A DNA stretch of 6,234 nt from Alphaproteobacteria bacterium (GTDB lineage Bacteria > Pseudomonadota > Alphaproteobacteria > Puniceispirillales > Puniceispirillaceae): assembly GCA_011522945.1 (NCBI GenBank), contig WTHY01000148.1, positions 1 through 6,234 on the forward strand, in the 5' to 3' direction. Shown piece by piece: positions 1 through 5,225 of this stretch. The position numbers and the translations under genes are program-made. How positions within the stretch are numbered: position 1 is the first letter of the stretch; the number at the start of each line of letters is the position of its first letter. The notes beneath the pieces are model-generated. The model searched no databases and was not told where the DNA came from. It saw only the letters and a list, made by a program, of their open reading frames with translations.

Positions 1-12
1 CTATTATTTATT

Positions 13-423
13 ATGGTGTTGGTTATGATTTCTGAGTCTATCTTTGCCCTATTTCCAACCATTCCCCTTGCTATTGCAGCGCTCAACTTTCGCTATATAA
101 GCATAGCTGCTCTGATGCGCGAATTATCAGCACAGATAGAAAAAGATTCCTCTGGGATTTGGAGTAAAGACGTTATTAGCAGTGAGATAAATATTCTGCG
201 CCGCCGGATGGTCCTGATTAAATTATCGTCTTTTTTCTGCGGCCTTTCCTTCCTAACCAACCTGCTTGGTTTGTACCAAATAAGCGTGGAGGCGCTTGTG
301 TCAGCACATATCATGCTGACAATGACAATTATATCTCTGGCGATAAGTATGATTTTCTTTTGCATAGAAACGATTTTATCAACTCAAGCTCTCAATCTGC
401 ATATTGGGAAATTGCGGGGGTAA
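13..423 (+). CDS. DUF2721-type small integral membrane protein
   Basis: No biochemical role is known for this family. The 136-residue product has three hydrophobic stretches: about residues 8-30, 69-87 and 93-116. Between the first two lies a charged cytoplasmic-type loop with the pattern seen in DUF2721 proteins: an NFR...RELSAQI segment right after helix 1, and an ILRRRMVLIK segment leading into helix 2. The C-terminal tail after helix 3 (ETILSTQALNLHIGKL) also fits the family. The length is close to the usual 130-150 residues. The start is uncertain. The frame is open to the left edge of the window, no Shine-Dalgarno is visible in the 12 bases before the ATG at 13, and a second ATG lies at 25. 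The gene is convergent with the next one and appears to stand alone here. The call rests on pattern recognition of the family; the function is unknown. Confidence 0.78.
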   Translation: MVLVMISESIFALFPTIPLAIAALNFRYISIAALMRELSAQIEKDSSGIWSKDVISSEINILRRRMVLIKLSSFFCGLSFLTNLLGLYQISVEALVSAHIMLTMTIISLAISMIFFCIETILSTQALNLHIGKLRG

Positions 424-657
424 ATCCTTGGTCCTACCTGCATAGTTTGACCTACGGCGTTAAAAAAACACCTGATTTATATCAAGTCATTAATGCGTCT
501 AACTACCTATTAGCATAGCACCCTATGCACCATGTTGGCTTCAAGGATCGCACTGTCCAGTTTCGAAAATCTTAATACCACCTATCACCAGAAAGCATAG
601 CTGGCCGCTATTGATGCCTTCTAGTTTCAATCAACCAAAATGCGTATCTAAGAGGCT
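424..657. other. Convergent intergenic region without a gene
   Basis: This 234-base gap separates two convergent genes. No coding frame of useful length with a start signal was seen on either strand. The only clear structure is a perfect 6-bp inverted repeat at 513-528 (GCATAG, 4-base loop CACC, CTATGC). It lacks a T-run on either side, so it is a poor intrinsic terminator. An A-run at 462-468 reads as a T-run on the minus strand but has no stem in front of it. Confidence 0.5.
513..528. repeat. Short perfect hairpin between convergent genes
   Basis: GCATAG and CTATGC form a perfect 6-bp stem around a CACC loop. The hairpin lies 90 bases after the upstream + gene and 130 bases after the - gene. 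It could slow transcription from either side, but neither strand shows the U-tract of a rho-independent terminator. GCATAG recurs at 595-600. Confidence 0.35.
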
Positions 658-987
658 CTATGCCAAGTCAGAGAGGGTTCTCATATGGTCATAACGGTAG
701 ATTTGCCCGTCACGAAGTCTAGCAACACCCATCACAATATTCTGCTTGCCTTCATCATCAAGAACAGGATGTGTTCCTGAGATGATGTCTGCATTTTCGT
801 AAAATGTCTCAGGCGCACCAGTAATGCGAAATGTGGTGTCTGATGTCCATGATAAGGTTGCGTCTCTATCCATATCAGAGGTGATCCACTGAAAATCATC
901 AGCTAACATGGCGCTTAATTGGCTAATATCGCCTGTATCAGATCCAATCTGAAACGCCTCAACAAACTTAACCCATGTTACAGTCAT
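658..987 (-). CDS. NTF2/SnoaL-like fold protein, function unknown
   Basis: The 109-residue soluble protein has the features of the SnoaL/NTF2-like cone-shaped fold. An N-terminal helix (about residues 3-16) is followed by a second helix that runs into LSAMLADDFQW (residues 24-34), the typical 'ladder' before the first strand. Alternating hydrophobic strands follow, ending in RDGQIYRYDHMR (residues 92-103), the usual last strand pair. Members of this fold include isomerases, cyclases, dehydratases and non-enzymatic binding domains, and nothing here selects among them. There is no signal peptide or membrane segment. The start is well supported: AGGGAG lies 8 bases before the ATG (996-1001 on the + strand). 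The gene has about 200 bases of upstream non-coding DNA and no close neighbour on its strand, so it is probably monocistronic. No convincing promoter was found upstream. Confidence 0.75.
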   Translation of the reverse strand: MTVTWVKFVEAFQIGSDTGDISQLSAMLADDFQWITSDMDRDATLSWTSDTTFRITGAPETFYENADIISGTHPVLDDEGKQNIVMGVARLRDGQIYRYDHMRTLSDLA

Positions 988-1119
988 TTGTAATACTCCC
1001 TGATGTCATCGGTACAAAAACCGTATCACAGCTCACAAAGGTTTGAAACTGACGCTACTTTTCATCAGTCTTACTTTGCGTTAGAGCTGATATATCAAGA
1101 CCTCTTCAAGCCAAAGATA

Positions 1120-1149
1120 AGGCAGTTAAAGACTGGGCGTTAACTGCTT
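1120..1149 (-). terminator. Candidate terminator hairpin of the membrane protein gene
   Basis: An 8-bp perfect inverted repeat (GCAGTTAA at 1122-1129, TTAACTGC at 1140-1147, 10-base loop) extends to 10 pairs in RNA with one G-U pair. It starts about 45 bases after the stop of the 326-residue membrane protein gene. On the minus strand it is followed by the moderately T-rich TATCTTT. The stem is AT-rich and the tail is imperfect, so a terminator is likely but not certain; a protein-binding palindrome is the alternative. Confidence 0.4.
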
Positions 1150-1194
1150 CAAATCCAGCATTATCTGAAAAGTCTGGCCGCCATATAAAGCCAT

Positions 1195-2175
1195 TTAGGC
1201 AGGTGGCAATTTCAGGGCAATCTTCTCCGGAAGCAGTCTAATCGTATATTTGCGTACATGGCCCCATAATGCTGATAACATTAGTAAGCCGCCCCCAATT
1301 GTAACAGCTGCAAAGGCATAGGCCAGCTCATCATTGCCGGAATTTAAAAAGACCGTTGATGCCGCGTATAATGCATAGCCAAGAGCTGCCACCATTAATG
1401 CGCGACGGTCAAGAATGATAGAGATAAGTGTAAGACACAGATAAATCGCAAATACCATTGTGATGCCAACAGCTGTGTCATAGGCATCTATCGCCGTAAA
1501 TAACGGATGTACAATGAGAAGAGCTGACAGGATGTGCAACCAAAAGGCCACATCTGAATGTCCTGAAGTTCGTAACGGATTGCGACTATCCCACCAAATT
1601 GCTTTGGCTAAAGCTATAATCCCAAGTCCAATCAATATTGGCGTACTCTCATCTGCGACGATATCAAATCCTGCCTCTACAAATACGGCAAGCACCAACA
1701 ATGTAAAGGCAGCCATGCCAGCTGCGATTGTGATAGGAATTTTAAAGCGCCACCAATGGATGGCTGCCGCGCCTATAGCGATAATAGGCTGCAATAGACT
1801 CCAACCGTCATCAAGCTCAAACGGGATGATAAAAAAGGCAGAAACAACAAATGCTGTCAGCAATAGAATGGACGGCAAAGCCATACGGCGGATACGGCTA
1901 AAATATTCAGCCAGCCCCCAAGACAGACAGACAACACAGACAGCTCCAAGTGGTGCTTGAATAGAGGAGCCAATATACCAAGCAGCGCCCAGAACCAACA
2001 TTATGGCTATTGAAACAAATATATCATTAAAGCCTGTAACGAGCCTGAAATATTCCTCAGAGCTCACCTGAGCATGATGGCGGTTGCTTATAAATCGTCG
2101 AAATCCATCAACATCTTTCTGGCTAAAAATACCTGCATGGATGGCTTGATCTAAATCATCATCACTATATGACAT
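1195..2175 (-). CDS. Polytopic membrane protein of unknown function, about ten helices
   Basis: The 326-residue product begins with a short soluble region. Residues 1-50 are a helical segment rich in D, H and R, with an EEYFRLVTGFNDIFV motif (residues 40-54) that leads into the membrane. About ten hydrophobic segments follow, near residues 51-69, 73-92, 99-119, 126-141, 146-168, 177-195, 208-227, 234-254, 258-276 and 285-303. The loops include a WWDSRNP...DVAFWLH stretch (residues 194-213). The protein ends in a basic, proline-containing tail. The layout of a soluble N-terminal helical domain followed by many helices resembles DUF2157-type proteins and the uncharacterised membrane proteins common in alphaproteobacteria, but I do not recognise a specific family with a known activity. 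The start is supported by AGGGGG (2180-2185 on the + strand) 4 bases before the ATG, a short spacing. It appears to be a single-gene unit, with a putative promoter upstream and a hairpin downstream. Confidence 0.85.
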   Translation of the reverse strand: MSYSDDDLDQAIHAGIFSQKDVDGFRRFISNRHHAQVSSEEYFRLVTGFNDIFVSIAIMLVLGAAWYIGSSIQAPLGAVCVVCLSWGLAEYFSRIRRMALPSILLLTAFVVSAFFIIPFELDDGWSLLQPIIAIGAAAIHWWRFKIPITIAAGMAAFTLLVLAVFVEAGFDIVADESTPILIGLGIIALAKAIWWDSRNPLRTSGHSDVAFWLHILSALLIVHPLFTAIDAYDTAVGITMVFAIYLCLTLISIILDRRALMVAALGYALYAASTVFLNSGNDELAYAFAAVTIGGGLLMLSALWGHVRKYTIRLLPEKIALKLPPA

Positions 2176-2192
2176 AAAACCCCCTGCAAAAT

Positions 2193-2231
2193 GTCTCTTT
2201 AAACTATATCAAAAGAGACTGGACCAACCAA
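2193..2231 (-). promoter_or_regulatory. Putative promoter with overlapping inverted-repeat operator
   Basis: On the minus strand TTGGTT (2226-2231) and TATAGT (2203-2208) are separated by exactly 17 bases. They resemble a sigma-70 -35 box (weak, 3 of 6) and -10 box (5 of 6). Transcription would start near 2196, about 20 bases before the ATG of the membrane protein gene. The -10 box lies in the loop of a perfect 8-bp inverted repeat, GTCTCTTT (2193-2200) and AAAGAGAC (2212-2219), with an 11-base centre. The position suggests a repressor operator. The evidence is sequence resemblance only. Confidence 0.38.
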
Positions 2232-2623
2232 AGTAAAAGCAAAGCCAGAGTGAGATATCTAGCTGCCCTCATGATCCGCATGTTGCGGCATTAGATATTC
2301 TGACTATTTTCCTGCCTATGACTACTATTGCGCAGCTTCTGATACAGGGCGCCTCGCAGACTTGCGAGAATCTTGCCAGCTAGTTTGTTTCAGAAAATGC
2401 TGAATTTGAGTAATACAAACCATGATACATCTACCAGATTGATACACCCGATATTCTGGAGCGTGAGTCTTGCACGCGTTTCTTTAAACAAAACAGATCA
2501 TTGAACTCAAACGTGCTTGCCAAAAGGGCTCGCTATTTAAAAGCGACCGCAACCATTCATAATAATACAGCGCCTTCAGATCGCTTAAAACTAGGAAACA
2601 AGCTCATCTGTACGCCAAAATAC
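2232..2623. other. Gene-poor gap of about 390 bases with small hairpins
   Basis: No recognisable gene, tRNA or mobile element was found. Small perfect hairpins are present at 2276-2288 (CCGCA/TGCGG, 3-base loop), 2353-2368 (CTCGCA/TGCGAG, 4-base loop) and 2461-2477 (GCGTG/CACGC, 7-base loop). On the + strand the frame of the ATG at 2318 meets stops at 2381, 2411 and 2423. It is then open from 2426 to 2626 without a start codon, and the peptide is not one I recognise. The segment could be a decayed gene remnant or plain intergenic DNA. Confidence 0.5.
2522..2548 (-). terminator. Candidate terminator of the transketolase/SDR operon
   Basis: On the minus strand GGTCGCT and AGCGAGCC pair as a 7-bp stem with one bulged G and a TTTAAAT loop, followed directly by CTTTT. 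It lies about 75 bases after the stop of the dehydrogenase gene, the last gene of the operon. The bulge and the short T-run make it a weak intrinsic terminator candidate. Confidence 0.38.
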
Positions 2624-3400
2624 TCATAATGGTCGTCTTGCAAGGGAGAATACCTGACCAGTTGGGCCACCTGTTGGATAGCTGGCAAGCTGCAAAGCCA
2701 ATTGCGCCACCTCGTCAGGATGTTTCACGCGCTCCCATGCTGGCAATCCTGCCGGCGGCGTATTTGTAAAGCGATCTAATATATCTTCGGTGGTAACACC
2801 TGAGTCTGGATCCTGACGGCTCAATGTTGTCGTCGCCGTGGGGCCTGGAATGATCGTATTCACCTCGATTTGACGCGACCATAATTCATTTGCAAGAGAT
2901 TCTGTAAACATCTTCAAAGCAGCTTTTGAAACATGATAGCCACTACTATTCTGACCAGCACTATATCCTTTGCCTGAATTTAAATTCATGATTTTTGCAC
3001 CTGCACCCATTGCCGAAATAAGGTGGCGTGTTATCAGATATGGCCCCCTTACATTCACCTCAATAGTGCGCCACCAATCTTCTGGATTAGACTCCTCAAA
3101 CGAGCCACGATCGAGATAAGCACCAGCATTATTAACAAGAATATTCACTGTCTGAAATTTCGAAATTATATGGGCGCAAAAGGCTTCAACAGCGTCTGGG
3201 TCAGCAATATCGACCACTTGTGATACACATGTCTTGCCCTTAGACTCAATTTCTTCTTTTACAGCTTGTAGTGCAGTTTCAGAGCGTGCACATATTGCAA
3301 TATCTGCCCCAGCATCGGCAAAGGCTAGGGCAATAGACCGTCCTATGCCCCGCCCTGCCCCTGTAATAACAGCAACACTACCTTCTAAGAGCTTAGACAT
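2624..3400 (-). CDS. Short-chain dehydrogenase/reductase (classical SDR)
   Basis: This is a cytoplasmic NAD(P)-dependent oxidoreductase that interconverts an alcohol and a carbonyl. The 258-residue length is normal for classical SDRs. The motifs are complete: cofactor loop TGAGRGIG (residues 13-20), NNAG (90-93), Asn116 in EVNVRGP, Ser142, and the active-site Tyr155 and Lys159 in YHVSK. An Arg at position 39 after strand beta-2 (ICARS) favours NADP(H) over NAD(H), by analogy with the family. PGPTATTT (185-192) and a C-terminal TGQVFSLARR (247-256) are typical of the fold's end. Its ATG overlaps the stop of the upstream transketolase gene as TGATG, and GGGGG (3407-3411) sits 6 bases before it, so it is probably translationally coupled. 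As last gene of the operon it likely oxidises or reduces a sugar or sugar-acid intermediate of the same pathway; the substrate is not readable. No truncation is seen. Confidence 0.94.
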   Translation of the reverse strand: MSKLLEGSVAVITGAGRGIGRSIALAFADAGADIAICARSETALQAVKEEIESKGKTCVSQVVDIADPDAVEAFCAHIISKFQTVNILVNNAGAYLDRGSFEESNPEDWWRTIEVNVRGPYLITRHLISAMGAGAKIMNLNSGKGYSAGQNSSGYHVSKAALKMFTESLANELWSRQIEVNTIIPGPTATTTLSRQDPDSGVTTEDILDRFTNTPPAGLPAWERVKHPDEVAQLALQLASYPTGGPTGQVFSLARRPL

Positions 3401-4242
3401 CAGCTACCCCCAAGAGTTGATATTGTCTGATTAATCTCTGCAAGTCCGGCATCCCAGTCAGCTTGATGCTTTGCAACGTAATGGGCGGCTGGCAATTCAG
3501 CTTTTAGACACGCAATACCTTCAAATATTTTTGTATCACACACCATAACATATGGCCTGTCTGTAATAGTTTTTGCTTCAGCGAAGGCCTCCAGAATGTC
3601 TGGAATACTATTGCCATTCACCCGGCGTGCAAAACAGCCAAACGCATCAAATTTTTCTGGTACCGGCTCAACACCTAATACATCTTGCGTACGTGATGTC
3701 GCCTGCAAATCATTATTATCAATGATGAAAACAAGATTTGATAATTTTTGATGTGCCGCAAACATAGCTGCTTCCCAGACATTGCCTTCTTGCAATTCTC
3801 CATCTGAAAATAGGCAATAGATGCGCTTATCATTACCGTTCATGCGCTCACCCCAGGCAATTCCGGCGGCCTGTGATGGTCCCTGGCCCAAAGAGCCTGC
3901 CGTGATCTCAAAGCCGAGCTGGCCTTCAATTGGGCTTTGGTCGATTTTCGTGCCATCTTCATTATAGCTGCGCAAATCTGCCATGTCATAGGATCCATGT
4001 TCAGCTAGAGCACCATAGGTCATGATGGCATCATGTCCATTGGACAAAACAAAACGATCATAAAACCAACCCTTACCATCATCACGCATTTCATCAAAAT
4101 ACAGACAAGCCGCAATATCAGCTAGTGCGACACCCTGACCAGCATAGCCCCCGCGTTGCATGCAGATATCCAGCACATTGCGGCGAATCTTTGCGGCTAG
4201 TAATTCCAGTTTATTCAGACGTGAATTTGAGATGGCACTCAT
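3400..4242 (-). CDS. Split transketolase, N-terminal (ThDP pyrophosphate-binding) subunit
   Basis: This is one half of a heteromeric transketolase-like enzyme that binds thiamine diphosphate and Mg2+; the other half is encoded just upstream. The 280-residue length fits split N-subunits. Visible motifs are DRFVLSNGH (residues 62-70, His70 matching the conserved His66 of E. coli TktA), GSLGQG (116-121), and the ThDP motif DGELQEG (147-153) ending in DNN (175-177). His254 probably matches TktA His261. Some positions are odd. The first Gly of the usual GDG is Ser146. The His of the N-terminal SGHPG motif (TktA His26) aligns with Tyr33. No His occurs where TktA His100 should be (Gln102/Ser103). 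These residues contact substrate in known transketolases, so substrate choice may differ. The start overlaps the upstream stop as ATGA, with AAGGGG (4250-4255) 7 bases before it. An aldehyde- or keto-acid-using ThDP enzyme is an alternative to a true sugar transketolase. Confidence 0.92.
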   Translation of the reverse strand: MSAISNSRLNKLELLAAKIRRNVLDICMQRGGYAGQGVALADIAACLYFDEMRDDGKGWFYDRFVLSNGHDAIMTYGALAEHGSYDMADLRSYNEDGTKIDQSPIEGQLGFEITAGSLGQGPSQAAGIAWGERMNGNDKRIYCLFSDGELQEGNVWEAAMFAAHQKLSNLVFIIDNNDLQATSRTQDVLGVEPVPEKFDAFGCFARRVNGNSIPDILEAFAEAKTITDRPYVMVCDTKIFEGIACLKAELPAAHYVAKHQADWDAGLAEINQTISTLGGS

Positions 4243-5222
4243 GATGCTGCCCCTTCAATACGGCTTGCAAGCGTTTCTGCATCCAGACCAAGCTGTTCTC
4301 TGATATAGGGCAAGGTTCCACCCGGTGCCCATTGATTGGGAACACCAATACGAGTAATTTTTGGCCCGCCTCCTCTGTCGCAAACAATCTCTGAGACAAG
4401 CGATCCAAGGCCTGTCACAATTTGATGATTTTCAACTGTAACCACACTCTCATGAGCAAAGCAGAAATCTGCAATTTCCTGCTCATTTACCGGCTTTATG
4501 GTTGGCACATGCAAAAGAGAGTGCGAGATGCCTTTTCCAGTTAAAATCTGACTGGCTTCCAAGGCCCATTGGGTAGCGTGACCAGTAGCTACTATGCCGA
4601 TATTTTGTCCATCAACTAATTGATAGGTCTTGCCAAGAACAAATTCATAGCGTTTCTCATCAAGCAGGCATGGGGTATTCCCCCGATGGCCACGCACATA
4701 TACAAGACCGGGCGTATCAACCGCTACATTTAGAGCTTGCCGAAATTCTACAGCATCCATCGGGTCTATCACAGTTGTATCTGGGATAGCGCGGATCATA
4801 CCTAAATCTTCAGCTGCTTGATGATGGATTCGTGCCGGATTAGCAATACCTGGGGTGAAACCAATGACGATACTTGTTAATGGGCCTGTGCCCATGCAAA
4901 TCATCATCTGGTCATAGGCACGCCGCGTTGCATAACAGGCAAAAGTTGTGGCTATTGGCACAAAACCTGCCTTTGCCACGCCAGCCGCAACGGAAATAAG
5001 ATTTTGTTCAGCCATACCAACATCAAGATGCTGGTCTGGTAATTCGTTTTTGACTTTGATGATCTGGCAATATTTGCTCAAATCCGCACTCATGATAACC
5101 ACATCTTTGCGTCTTGCGCATAGATCAAAACTGATATCATCAAAGGGTGCCGGGTCAATTATGGCAGGGCCATCACGCAACATGTTAGACTCCATTGTCG
5201 AAAACCTATCAGGCAATTGCAT
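4239..5222 (-). CDS. Split transketolase, C-terminal (pyrimidine-binding) subunit
   Basis: This is the partner half of the transketolase-like enzyme, with the pyrimidine-binding domain (about residues 25-190) and the C-terminal domain (about 200-320). The ThDP-activating Glu is Glu72 in GMAEQN. His134 in HHQAAED matches TktA His473, and Arg180 in YVRGHRG probably matches the phosphate-contacting Arg520. Other substrate positions differ. By hand alignment TktA His461 falls on Phe122 and Asp469 on Ala129, where split transketolases normally read GTH...GEDGATHQ. The N-terminal Arg (TktA Arg358) seems replaced by Pro24. The start is ambiguous. The longest frame begins 3 bases after the preceding stop with no Shine-Dalgarno, while the ATG at 5183 (residue 14) has GGAG at 5190-5193 with a 6-base spacer and gives a more usual N-terminus; an ATG at 5195 is a third option. 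It lies upstream of the N-subunit gene, opposite to the order I would expect. Confidence 0.92.
   Translation of the reverse strand: MQLPDRFSTMESNMLRDGPAIIDPAPFDDISFDLCARRKDVVIMSADLSKYCQIIKVKNELPDQHLDVGMAEQNLISVAAGVAKAGFVPIATTFACYATRRAYDQMMICMGTGPLTSIVIGFTPGIANPARIHHQAAEDLGMIRAIPDTTVIDPMDAVEFRQALNVAVDTPGLVYVRGHRGNTPCLLDEKRYEFVLGKTYQLVDGQNIGIVATGHATQWALEASQILTGKGISHSLLHVPTIKPVNEQEIADFCFAHESVVTVENHQIVTGLGSLVSEIVCDRGGGPKITRIGVPNQWAPGGTLPYIREQLGLDAETLASRIEGAAS
5181..5193 (-). promoter_or_regulatory. Ribosome binding site that may set an internal start of the transketolase C-subunit
   Basis: On the minus strand GGAG (5190-5193) lies 6 bases before an in-frame ATG (5181-5183). The first possible ATG (5220-5222) has only TAATTA and CTGCC before it and no Shine-Dalgarno. 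The internal start removes 13 residues that precede the conserved domain. Confidence 0.45.
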
Positions 5223-5225
5223 TAA

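Noticed and set aside
93..365. A 90-codon minus-strand frame opposite the DUF2721 gene
   Set aside because: It is a shadow of the membrane protein gene; its peptide is a low-quality basic/hydrophobic mix with no family resemblance.
447..483. TTGACC followed by TATATC as a possible + strand promoter
   Set aside because: The spacing is about 25 bases, far from 17, and no gene lies downstream on that strand.
1088..1097. Perfect palindrome TGATATATCA upstream of the NTF2-like gene
   Set aside because: It is short and AT-only at the centre, lies about 100 bases from the start codon, and no promoter elements could be aligned with it.
1514..1960. A 148-codon open frame on the + strand inside the membrane protein gene
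   Set aside because: It is antisense to a clear multi-helix coding sequence, its peptide has no recognisable domain or ribosome binding site, and its length is explained by the codon bias of the opposite strand.
2426..2626. A 67-codon open stretch on the + strand as a real gene
   Set aside because: It has no start codon, follows three in-frame stops, its peptide is not recognised, and it runs into the end of the dehydrogenase gene on the opposite strand.
4211..4408. A 65-codon minus-strand frame across the junction of the two transketolase genes
   Set aside because: It overlaps two well-supported genes in another frame and encodes no recognisable motif.
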